DNA from: Eptesicus fuscus | Taxonomy: Eukaryota; Chordata; Mammalia; Chiroptera; Vespertilionidae | Assembly (NCBI RefSeq): GCF_027574615.1 | Contig: NC_072475.1 | Coordinates: 23,962,001-24,026,000 of the forward strand | Direction of reading: 5' to 3' | Length of the DNA: 64,000 nt | Shown: piece by piece, positions 52,903-63,189 of the stretch | Layout: each line of letters begins with the position of its first letter | How positions within the stretch are numbered: position 1 is the first letter of the stretch | Position numbers and translations under genes: made by a program | Notes under the pieces: model-generated | The model's database searches: none | Told to the model about the DNA's origin: nothing | Seen by the model: only the letters and a program-made list of their open reading frames with translations

Positions 52903-54798
52903 TTTTATAAAAACAAAACACTTCCCAGTCTCTCTTCCTAAGGCTCCTACTGCCTATGAAGGTAATTCTCAACTATAATTACATTATAGTAGCTAGTATA
53001 AAGTTTTCAAGCATAATTAAATCCATAATGAGCCCCAAATCCTCCTTTAACTAACGTTTCCCCAGAATTAAACCAAGCAGTGTTTTTCTTCTTTTAGCCC
53101 CTATACACCTTCTAGGAAATAAGCCATAAGAAGTAAACGGTTTAAAGAAAGTGGAAAAGAGTTTATATTAGTCACAAACTAAGAGTTAATCTGTATAATC
53201 CCCAAGTAGCTATACTTCCATTGACATAATGTCAATGAAAGTAACAGTCTCTAAAATACAAATCTCTTTCATCAACTCAAATTAACAAATGCCTATTTAC
53301 CTATGCTAGGCCGAGGAGGATATAAAAGTAACCCATGACACATGAGCCCTGACCCCAAGAGGCACACTAATGGAGGACAAATCAAAAAATAAAAGTATAT
53401 GATATGGGAAAAGCAAAACCAAACCAAATGTAGTGAGCTGTAGTACGATGAACTGGGAAGAACTGAGCTCTTATTAAGAACACAGGCACGTAACTAGCTA
53501 CAAGGCCAGTGAAACTCGGATGCTAAGGCCATCTTGCATTTTCAGAGTGCAGCCATTCCCCAAACAGGATCCTCCGAATGTTAGGAAAAAGTGAAACCAA
53601 AAGGAACCTACGAGATGTTCCAAGTCTAATGCATGATTTTACAGAGCGGGAGATAGGACTCCAGGAGAGTTCAAGAGAATAAATACCCAAGATCACACAG
53701 CAAGTTATAAGCAGAGACAATCTTACAACTTGTCTCTCCCGGGTGACGTCTCACTTCACTCCTTTAGCAAGCAATTTGGGCTGTGTGCTGGGCACCAGGG
53801 AGCAAAGCAACTGGGCCTGTGGCTGTGAGAAACCGTCAGCCTGATGGGGAAGACTCTCCTTCTATCTGAAACAGGAAGTGCTTTGAGAGAAGACAAGAGG
53901 GCTTGTCTAAGATTGAGGAATTGGGGAGGGCTGCAGGGGAAGTGACCTTGAAGCTGAGCCACAGAGAACCAGTGGGAATGGACAAGAGAGGAAGAACTGG
54001 TGGGGGTGGCGGGACAAGGGTGGGATTCTATCTGAGGCAGGAAGAAGTTGATCAAGATCCAGGAACAGGAGGAAAGTAGGTGTGGTCAGGGGGAGAGGCT
54101 GTAGATGAGGAGGGGCAGGTAGGTGGAGAAACCCTCACTGTGTGACCACACTGATGGCAAGCACTGAGTGGGCTGGGCAGGCTCCGGGAATGGCTGAAAC
54201 TTGAGAGCAGAGGAGGAAGTCCACAGTGCAGGGTCCCAGACCCGGCTGCCTTCCACATCACACATGGGCACTGCCTGACCCTGTGCGGCCCCTGGCAATC
54301 TGCAGTCCAAAAGGCCCAAGCACTTCCCTCAAGAAAACCTCTCTCCCAGGCCGCATAAGCCAGGCTTCCCAGCTGAAGAAGCTGCAGACTACATGAAAAC
54401 TTTACTCAGGAGGCTGGTAACTTTAAGGCGTCCTTCAGGAAAATAGCCTTCCCTCAGAATCCATTTCCGAAGCCCACAGAGCCACCTCCACGCTGGCAAG
54501 GACAGGACTTACCCAGGGCCAAGGCCGAGCCCTCTGGGCCTAGGCCCTGGGGTGGATCAGGAGGTGGAGGGCAGGAGGGGCAGGTAGGAGAGATGTAGGC
54601 ACCTTGAGCTGCCAGCTACCGATGTCTTTAGGGGACACTGCCCGGGGCCAAGCTGGGTTTCCCAGCATCACCCAGTTTCTTTCCTAAACACCTCAAAGAC
54701 CACTTCCAATCAACTCGTCCATGACAGAAGCCATCCCATGGTTTTTTTTTCCTTCTACGTCCGGGTCCCTGAATGAGAGCAGAGCTTTCGATGCTTCT
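52903..54798. other. Sequence without recognised gene; one MIR
   Basis: A MIR-like segment lies at about 53620-53720. A 34-bp stretch at 54513-54546 has the splice context and phase of a possible upstream minus-strand exon (see findings). Confidence 0.4.
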
Positions 54799-54814
54799 GA
54801 AGGACTTAACTCTG

Positions 54815-57800
54815 GGAGAAACCAAGATGGCGGCATAGGTGAAACACCTAACCTGCAGCCGGGCACAACAATTTCAAAGGCACAACTAGAGGTCAGAACG
54901 GACATCGTCCAGAACCACAGGAGAGCTAGCGGACTGAAATGCCCACAGCTGGGGGGAAGGAGAAGGCCACGGGGACAATCGGGGGAGCCGTAAAAGCCTG
55001 AGGTATGGAGAAACTGGCGGAGACACGAGCACGCGCGCCTGCGGGGAGGATGGAGCCGGAGAGGAAGGGGCGGCTGACGGCCTGGCCGGCGTTCACTGGC
55101 AGGAAGGAGATAAAGGCTCCGGAGTGCGCTAAGCGCCGGCTCCGACTGCACTGAGCGCCAGTTCCGGGCGAAACCCTGGGAAGCCAGGCGCAGGCTGGGG
55201 GAATGAATCTGGGCTGTGGGGCGCAGGCACAGAGGAGCGGGGGAAGGCAGAGCTCCAGAGGCGCACACGGGAAGGGGCGCAAAGGACGGACTGTTGCCTG
55301 CGCCACTGAACTGCCCTAGCGGGAAGGAGACATAAGCTCAGGACCGTGCTGAACCCCAGTTCCGACTGCACTGAACCCCAGTTCCGGGCGAAACCCTGGG
55401 AAGCCAGGCGCACGCTGGGGGAATGAATTTGGGTTGTGGTGGCGGAGGCACAGAGAAGCAGCGGCTCCAGACGCGCGCACTGGAAGGTGCGCAGAGGACG
55501 GACTTTTGCCTGCGCCACTGGGTGGCCCTGCTGGGAAGGAGACAGGGACGCCAGACTGCGCTGAGACCCAGTTCCAACTGCACTGAAACCCAGTTCCAGG
55601 TGAGAATCTGGGAGTCCAGATTCATTAGGGGAGGGACTGGACTGTTTGGCAGTGGGTGAAACTCCAGGGCGCGTTTCTCTCAGAGGTGTGTGCAAGGAAT
55701 ACAGAGGGACACAGATACAGGAGCCTCATAGGGCGGGGCTGACAGGAAGTCAAGGTTGTAGGCTCCACCCTGTAGCTCCGCCCCAGCCAAGCTGAGCAGA
55801 AGCTTTTTCCTGCTGAGTGCCTCAGGTAGTGGCTGACCCACACTGCATTGGAGACCCAGAAACGAGGGCATCTAGTGGTTGGTGGGAGATGACACCAGAT
55901 TTCAATCACTTGCATAAGGGAGGCATTCTAGAGGCAGACTCAGTGAGCGCCAAGGCATTGCTGCATCAAGACCCGGCCCACAAACATGTCTCCTGCACAG
56001 CAACTCTTCCTATATGGACAAAGAGGGTCCTCACGGCCAATTGGCCTGGAGGACAATTCCTCCCAGTGACACCAACAACAATCAAGACTTAACTGTACAA
56101 AGGAGGACCAAGATGGAGACATAGGGCGGCAGCCTGATCGTTGCCTACCACAACAATATTGAGACTACGACGGGAGAGCAGAGCAGACACCAGCCAGAAA
56201 GACCAGGGGGCTGGCTGAGCAGATGCTCTACAACTAGAATAAAAGAGAGGGGTACGCAGGATGATGCTGATGCCGGTGACCCAAAGTCCACACTTTAAGA
56301 ACTATGGCTCAGGCGACACAATGGTGGCCAGGAACGTGCTCGGCGCAGTTCCCCCGGCGGTCTCCGGCTGAGGGGACGGCTCCACTCGCTGCCGAGCACG
56401 GACAGACGAGCCCCTGGGAGACATGGGGTGGGAGACTCCGTGCTTGCTGACCTCCGAGTCCTTCAAGAATCTCAATGCCCCGAAGTGGCCAGGTGCGCAC
56501 GCTCAGCGACTGGCCACCGTTGCAGACCCAAGGGCCGACGCAGCGACACCAGACCAGCCCACCGCCGGGCACCGGGCACACTGGAGCCTTGCCGAGCCCG
56601 CCGCCCAACGAGTTCTGCGGCAGCCGCCCTGGAGCTCTGAGAAAATGACCGAAGGAATTGCTGAGAGGGAATTGACCAACAGGAATTGGGATCAAGAAGA
56701 CGAAACCCCGCTGAGACCCGAGTCCAGGCGAGCCTGCGAGCCTCTGGGCTCAGATGTGGTCACACGCCTCTGGGCCTAGGTGAGGCCTCACGCCCCTGGG
56801 TTTGGGTGAGGCCACGCGCCCCTGGGTCCAGGTGAAGCTGGATTCCGGGTTCGGGTGAGGCCATGTGCCCCTGGGTCCGGGTGAGGCCGTGGGCCCCTGG
56901 ATCCGGGTAAGGCTGGGTCCCGAGTCCGGGTGAGGCCGTGAGCCCCTGGATCCGGGTGAGACCACGCGACCAGGGGTCTGAGAGAGGTAACGCGCCCCTG
57001 GGTCCGGGTGGCTTCGTGCACCTAGGTCCAGGTGAGGCCACGTGCCCCTGGGTCTGAGAGAGGCCACGCACCCCTAGGTCCGGGAGAGACCATGTGTCCC
57101 TGGATCCGGGTGAGGCCTCGTGCACCTAGGCCCGGGTGGGGCCGCGTGCCCCTGGGTCTGGGGGAGGCCAGGCGTCCCTGGGTCCGGGTGAGACCATGTG
57201 TCCCTGGATCCGGGTGAGGCCTTGTGCGCCTAGGCCCGGGTGAGGCCACGTGCCCCTGGGTCTGGGGGAGGCCAGGCGTCCCTGGGTCCGGGTGAGAACG
57301 TGTGTCCCTGGATCCGGGTGAGGCCTCGTGCGCCTAGGCCCGGGTGAGGCCACGTGCCCCTGGGTCTGGGGGAGGCCAGGCGTCCCTGGGTCCGGGTGAG
57401 ACCGTGTGTCCCTGGATCCGGGTGAGACCTCGTGCACCTAGGCATGGGTGAGGTCACGTGCCCCGGGGTCTGAGAGGCCAAGCGTCCCTGGGTCCGGGTG
57501 AGACCATGTGTCCCTGGATCCGGGTGAGGCCACGTGCACCTAGACCCGGGTGAGCCCAAGTGGCCCTGGGTCTGGGAGAGGCCAAGTGTCCCTGGGTCCG
57601 GGTGCGACCATGTGTCCCTGGAGCCGGATGAGGCCTCGTGCACCTAGGCCCGGGTGAGGCCAAGCGTCCCTGGGTCCGGGTGAGACCAATTGTCCCTGGA
57701 TCCGGGTGAGGCCTCGTGCACCTAGGCCCGGGTGAGCCCAAGTGGCCCTGGGTCTGGAAGAGGCCAAGCGTCCCTGGGTCCGGGTGAGACCATGTGTCCC

Positions 57801-59515
57801 TGGATCCGGGTGAGGCCTCGTGCACCTAGGCCCGGGTGAGGCCACGTGGCCCTGGGTCTGGGAGAGGCCAAGCGTCCCTGGGTCCGGGTGAGACCATGCG
57901 TCCCTGGATCCGGATGAGGCCTCGTGCACCTAGGCCCGGGTGAGCCCAAGTGGCCCTGGGTCTGGGAGAGGCCAAGCGTCCCTGGGTCCGGGTGAGACCA
58001 TGTGTCCCAGGATCCGGGTGAGGCCTCGTGCACCTAGGCCCGGGTGAGCCCAAGTGGCCCTGGGTCTGGGAGAGGCCAAGGGTCCCTGGATCCGGGTGAG
58101 ACCATGTGTCCCTGGATCCGGGTGAGGCCTCGTGCACCTAGGCCCGGGTGAGCCCAAGTGGCCCTGGGTCTGGGAGAGGCCAAGCGTCCCTCGGTCCGGG
58201 TGAGACCATGTGTCCCTGGATCCGGGTGAGGCCGCGTGCACCTAGGCCCGGGTGAGCCCAAGTGGCCCTGGGTCTGGGAGAGGCCAAGCGTCCCTGGATC
58301 CGGGTGAGACCATGTGTCCCAGGATCCGGGTGAGGCCTCGTGCACCTAGGCCCGGGTGAGCCCAAGTGGCCCTGGGTCTGGGAGAGGCCAAGCGTCCCTC
58401 GGTCCGGGTGAGACCATGTGTCCCTGGATCCGGGTGAGGCCGCGTGCACCTAGGCCCGGGTGAGCCCAAGTGGCCCTGGGTCTGGGAGAGGCCAAGCATC
58501 CCTGGGTCCGGGTGAGACCATGTGTCCCTGGATCCGGGTGAGGCCGCGTGCACCTAGGCCCGGGTGAGCCCAAGTGGCCCTGGGTCTGGGAGAGGCCAAG
58601 CGTCCCTGGGTCCGGGTGTGACCATGTGTCCCTGGATCCGGATGAGGCCTCGTGCACCTAGGCCCGGGTGAGCCCAAGTGGCCCTGGGTCTGGGAGAGGC
58701 CAAGCGTCCCTGGGTCCGGGTGCGACCATGTGTCCCTGGATCCGAATGAGGCCTCGTGCACCTAGGCCCGGGTGAGGCCACGAGCCCCTGGGTCTGGGAG
58801 AGGCCAAGCGTCCCTGGGTACGGGTGAAGCCAGATCCTGGGTCCGGGTGAGGCCGTGCGCCCCTGGATCCATCCGGGTGAGGCTGGGTCCCAGGCCCGGT
58901 CGAGACCACGCGCCCCTTGGGTATGGGTGAGGTCACGTGCCCCTTAGTCCAGGTGATGCCGTGCCCCTGGGTTCGGCCGAGACCAAACCAGAGGGAGTCG
59001 GACCTCCATTACCACCATTTGTCCACCATCCAGAGCTGAGGGGTCAGTGCTGACATGTACACATAAGGAACCACTGGACATTGAAATTGGGTCTCAAAAG
59101 AACTGTTGGTCCAGGGGGAAGCTCGCTACAGATTGATTCATTTGCCTGTCAGCATAACTATTATTGCTCGTCTCACATTCAGTTCTTATTAGTATATATC
59201 TAGTGACATATGATCTCGCTCATCTAGGGGAAATGATGAACAACATAGACTGAGGAACAAGAACAGAACCAGAAGCAAGGAGGCATCGATCGGACTATCG
59301 GGCCTCAGAGGGAGGATAGGGGAGGGTAGGGGGAGGGTGGGGGGAGGGGGAGAGTTCAACCAAAGGACCTGTATGCATGCATATAAGCCTATCCAACGGT
59401 TAAGTTCAACAGGGGATTGGGGCATGCGTGGGGAGAGGGGTGGGATGGGAATGGGGGGATGAGGACAAATATGTGACACCTTAATCAATAAAGAAATTAA
59501 AAAAAAAAAAAAAAA
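54815..59515 (+). mobile_element. Composite retrotransposon: L1 5'UTR + L1 5'UTR-like + VNTR + L1-like 3' end
   Basis: A 16-bp target duplication GAAGGACTTAACTCTG (54799-54814, 59516-59531) and a terminal A run prove a single retrotransposition event of 4,701 bp. Part 1 (54815 to about 56100) starts near 'aaccaagatggcggcatagg', as L1 5'UTRs do, and contains about 2.5 copies of a 210-bp GC-rich monomer (from about 55100 to 55640). Part 2 (about 56107-56760) restarts with 'accaagatggagacataggg', a second L1-5'UTR-like leader. Part 3 (about 56760-58985) is a VNTR. Part 4 (about 58985-59515) is unique sequence, then an L1-like 3'UTR with AATAAA before the tail. No ORF1 or ORF2 remnant is visible, so it must borrow L1 enzymes. 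It could also be an L1 that lost its coding part. Confidence 0.85.
56760..58985 (+). repeat. VNTR: 26-bp units in a 104-bp higher-order repeat
   Basis: The basic unit is about 26 bp, typified by CCGGGTGAGGCCACGTGCCC plus CTGGGT. Four diverged 26-bp variants make a 104-bp super-unit that recurs with exact spacing from about 57722 to 58762, and a little less regularly from 57126. The first 350 bp and last 200 bp are more degenerate. The 312-bp minus-strand frames seen every 104 bp arise because there is one stop per unit in one frame only. Confidence 0.93.
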
Positions 59516-59727
59516 GAAGGACTTAACTCTGACAAAGATGGGAACTCCACAGGGCTGGCACTCCAGGCTGGCTCCTCCACCTACCCCTCTTCCTCCCTTT
59601 TTTCAGTCACACCAGGTGCAACTGGTGGCTCTTTGGGTATGAAAAGGCTAAAGGATTCATTACATCATTATTTGTAAAAGGCAAAAGCTGGAAATAACTA
59701 CCATGCTCATCAAGAACAGAATAGATG

Positions 59728-59932
59728 GCCCTAGTCGGTTTGACTCATTGGATAGAGCATGGGCCTGAGGACTGAAGAGTCCCAGGTTCGATTCCGATCA
59801 AGGGCACAAGTCCAGGTTGTGGTCTCAATCCCCAGTAGGGGGTGTGCAGGAGGCAGCCAATCAATGATTCTCTCTCATGATTGATGTTTCTATCTCTTTC
59901 TCCCTCTCCCTTCCTCTCTGAAATCAATCTAT
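59728..59932 (+). mobile_element. Ves SINE
   Basis: Forward Ves, 'gccctagtcggtttgactc' to 'tctctgaaatcaat', directly followed by a Helitron end. Confidence 0.88.
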
Positions 59933-60283
59933 ATATATAAAAGCCTAAGCAACCGTTAGACCGGTAGCTATCACCAGAGGGCAGACTCTCAATGCACAGG
60001 CATGGAAACATGGAACAGACTGATGAATCTCAGAGCGAAGGGGGGAAAAGGGGGGAGGGGAAGGGGGAGGGGAGAGGGTGAGAAGAGATTAACCAAAAAT
60101 GTTATATGCATACTAGACACCCGGTACATGGATTCGTGCACCGGTGGGGTCCCTCGGCCTGGCCTGTGGGGATCGGGTCAAAACTCTGCACGGGGCTTTC
60201 AACATCCCCCAAGGGGTCCCGGGTTGTGAGAGGGTGCAGGCCAAGTCAAGGGACCCCACCGGTGTGTGCACTGGGCCTCTAGT
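59933..60283 (+). mobile_element. Rearranged HeliBat-type Helitron with inverted 3' ends
   Basis: A 5'-type 'tatatataaaagcctaag' is followed by a G-rich stretch resembling an L1 3'UTR. Then come two HeliBat 3' ends in opposite orientation: ACTAGACACCCGGTACATGG at 60112 and the normal 'gcactgggcctctagt' ending at 60283. Their inner flanks ('ggtggggtccctcggcctgg' and 'ccaagtcaagggaccccacc') are complementary. Confidence 0.75.
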
Positions 60284-60653
60284 AAAAATATATTTTAAAA
60301 AATAGACTAGATGAATAAAATGTGATCTAATCATAAAACAGAATACTGTAAGCCATTAGAACAAAAGAACTACTACACACAACCATGAGTATCGCTCTCA
60401 CACTCAGAACGTTGCACAAAATAAGCCAGACACAAAAGTATATGCTGTGTGACTGATTCTATTTTGATAAAGTTTACCAGCAAGTAAACTCATCTCTGGT
60501 CCCTTCGGGGAGGCAGGATATGTCAGTAAAAGGAGTATGAGGGGCGCTTCTAGGGTGCCATGTTCTATTTCTCCACCTGGGTGATTACATAAATGTGTTC
60601 ACTTTGTGATAATTCATTAGGTTGTACACTTAAGATGTGTTTTCTGAATGACT

Positions 60654-60656
<3 letters not shown>

Positions 60657-60688
<32 letters not shown>
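60657..60688 (+). repeat. (AC)n microsatellite
   Basis: About 16 AC dinucleotides. Confidence 0.95.
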
Positions 60689-60689
<1 letters not shown>

Positions 60690-60699
60690 GAAGGGTTTG

Positions 60700-61158
60700 C
60701 AGCATCTTGAGAAAGGAAAACTATTTAGGGCTTTAGCTTTGCTGGCCATGGTTCTGAACAGGGAGGGCCCCTGGGTGGCATCGGAGCAAGGTGAAAAGTC
60801 TGACTGCATTGGGAATGTGACCTAAAGGGCCGTGGTGAGGGTGGGGGAAGAGGCGGGAATTAGGGGGTGGACATTTTAGGGCTTCTTCCCTTCCTCCTTC
60901 TGGTAACTGTCAATGAATTCTCTGCATAATGTACTTCAAAGGGAAGGAAAACGGCTGGGAGTAGGCTGGCAGTGAGAGGACAAGGAGAGGAGGAATCGAA
61001 AGAAATCCTAAATGCCCAGGTAGGCAAGGAGAGCATGGGGTGGGGGATTCCCACCACTCAGCCCAGTAGGAGGAGTCCCTTCTCTACGCCCCTCCCTGAG
61101 CCAATGTTTGCTGTACAACTGGATTAAAGGCTTTACTGCGCCACTCTGCATGAGTGTG

Positions 61159-61193
<35 letters not shown>

Positions 61194-61860
61194 CTAAGGA
61201 ATCCACATCCCCAGCATCCAACGTATTGTTTGGCATATAGTTTACACTGAAAAAAAAAAAAAGGTGTTATTGGACAAATAAGTGACAGAATATGGGAGGC
61301 AGCTAGATACAAGGTAGAGACTCTATTTCTCAATACTTAAGAAATCTGTAATAACAACTTACTTGGCTAAGCGCTCAGAGTGGTATATTGTGCAGCTACC
61401 AAAAATTACAAGCAACAGTAGCAAGCATCTGGAGGGTGCTTTTCAGTTTACTACGAACTGCACCTCACCCTTGTCTGACACAGAACTATATGGTCTTGGT
61501 TGCCAACACTGAAATATGAAAATGACACTTTAGCAACAACCTCCCCGAGGAGGCCAAACGATGAGATGGTGGACTAACAGGGTTTGATGGAAAGGAGTGG
61601 GAAGGGTCCACATCTTAAGAGCAATTCTGAGCGGCTTGCAGCACTTGGTTAGCTGTTTGTGTAAATAACTGTGCTAATTTCACATACTGTATTTCAATTC
61701 ACTTCCTCTGTTTTCTTTAGAGACGTTCTCTTTAACAGTAATTCACAAGTCTTGCTGTTGAGTGAAACCTCTCAGAAGTGTTTGATGTTCAAAGTGGACT
61801 CAGCTCATGTTCCAGTGTGGTTTTATTCATTCTCCTAACATCCATGGGGGAAAAAAGATA
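60700..61860. other. No recognised gene
   Basis: Apart from the microsatellite I see no exon or named mobile element here. Confidence 0.4.
61158..61191 (+). repeat. (GT)n microsatellite
   Basis: About 16 GT dinucleotides. Confidence 0.95.
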
Positions 61861-61861
61861 G

Positions 61862-62305
61862 CCTTGGCCAGTGTGACTGTTGGTTGGGCGTTGTCCCGTG
61901 CACCAGGAGGTTGCCAGCTAGATTCCCATCAAGAGCACATGTCCAGCCAAAACCGGTTTGGCTCAGTGGATAGAGCACCAGCCTGCGGACTGAAGGGTCC
62001 CAGGTTCGATTCCGGTCAAGGGCATGTACCTTGGTTGCGGGCACATCCCCAGTAGGAGGTGTGCAAGAGGCAGCTGATCGATGTTTCTCTCTCATCGATG
62101 TTTCTAACTCTCTATCTCTCCTCCCTTCCTCTCTGTAAAAAAAATCAATAAAATATATTTTTTAAAAAAAAAAAAAAGCACATGTCCAGGAGTGGGGGGG
62201 AGGGGTGTAGGGGGCAGCCAATCATTGTTGCCCTCACATTGATGGTTCTCACTCTCCCTCTCCCTTCCTCTCTCTAAAAATCAATAAACTATTCTTTTAA
62301 AAAAA
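61862..62305 (+). mobile_element. Older Ves SINE split by a younger Ves
   Basis: The left part 'gccttggccagtgtgactgt' and the right part 'gtagggggcagccaatcatt' plus 'tctctaaaaatcaataaac' belong to one degenerate Ves. Confidence 0.8.
61946..62176 (+). mobile_element. Young Ves SINE nested in the older Ves
   Basis: Complete Ves with poly(A), flanked by the 13-bp duplication AGCACATGTCCAG (61933-61945, 62177-62189). Confidence 0.93.
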
Positions 62306-62323
62306 AAACAACCTTTTTTGTCC

Positions 62324-62536
62324 CCATGGTCGGCAAACAGCAGCTCGAGAGCCACATGCGACTCTTTGGCCCCTTGAGTGTGGCTCTTCCACAAAATACC
62401 ATGGCCTGGGCGAGTCTATTTTGAAGAAGCGGCGTTAGAAGAAGTTTAAGTTTAAAAAATTTGGCTCTCAAAAGAAATTTCAATCGTTGTGCTGTTGATA
62501 TTTGGCTCTGTTGACTAATGAGTTTGCCGACCACTG
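62324..62536 (-). mobile_element. Non-autonomous hAT element
   Basis: Ends CCATGGTCGGCAAAC / GTTTGCCGACCACTG; same family as the copies at 4051, 21119 and 46627. No clear target duplication. Confidence 0.8.
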
Positions 62537-62579
62537 GTCTAGGCTGTCTTTCTGACTGCAACAGTGTTAGAAAGAAAGG

Positions 62580-62608
62580 AACACACACACACACACACAC
62601 ACACACAC
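62580..62608 (+). repeat. (AC)n microsatellite
   Basis: About 14 AC dinucleotides. Confidence 0.93.
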
Positions 62609-63189
62609 GAAAGAATCCCCCTCCACCCTGAAAGGAGCTGGGCCACATGCTTAATGAAGTGTGGAGCCTTTAAACCTTGGCATTCTCCTCTTCCTCTAGT
62701 GGTTCCTATAGAAACTTTGTTTTGCAGTTTGTGGCTGTCCCAAAGGTAAATTCTCTGCAGGCTCTGGCTCTGAGCGTTTCTGCACTGCTTTGGGTGGACT
62801 TCCTGCAAGCACGACAGCAATGGGAGGATCACTGAAAGGAGATGGTATTTCACAAAACGCCCATCACGTGTCTTTTGATGCGACACGACTTGCAGGGGTA
62901 AAAGCCTGCTTTCCGCAGAGGGCAGTGGGTACCTCTGGGGGACAGGACAGCCCACAACAGTCAGAGCTTTCCCGCATTCTCATGTAAAAAGCTGCTTTGA
63001 AAGGTCTGTGGGACACTGGTGACGGAGGCACTTTTACAGCCATCGCAGAAATCCTTCAAGCACAAAGTTCTGTGGGCAAGACTGTGTGTTAGTGCCACCT
63101 GGGGGTGAGGGGCTGACGGGAAGGGTGGGGACTCCACGCATGGGCAAAGAGGGGCGTTGAGGGAACTAATCCTGCCTCCCCCCTCAAAC

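Larger units (their letters stand above)
59640..60650 (+). mobile_element. Old L1 3' region, interrupted
   Basis: L1 text resumes across the inserts: 'aaagctggaaataactacca' before 59727, and 'cataaaacagaatactgta', 'aaaataagccagacacaaaa', 'aattcattaggttgtacac' after 60290. Confidence 0.65.

Noticed and set aside
57126..58761. A ladder of minus-strand frames of exactly 103 codons every 104 bp, looking like a repeat protein family
   Set aside because: The 104-bp VNTR has a single stop per unit in one frame, so each frame runs 3 x 104 bp before meeting it. The pattern is arithmetic, not coding.
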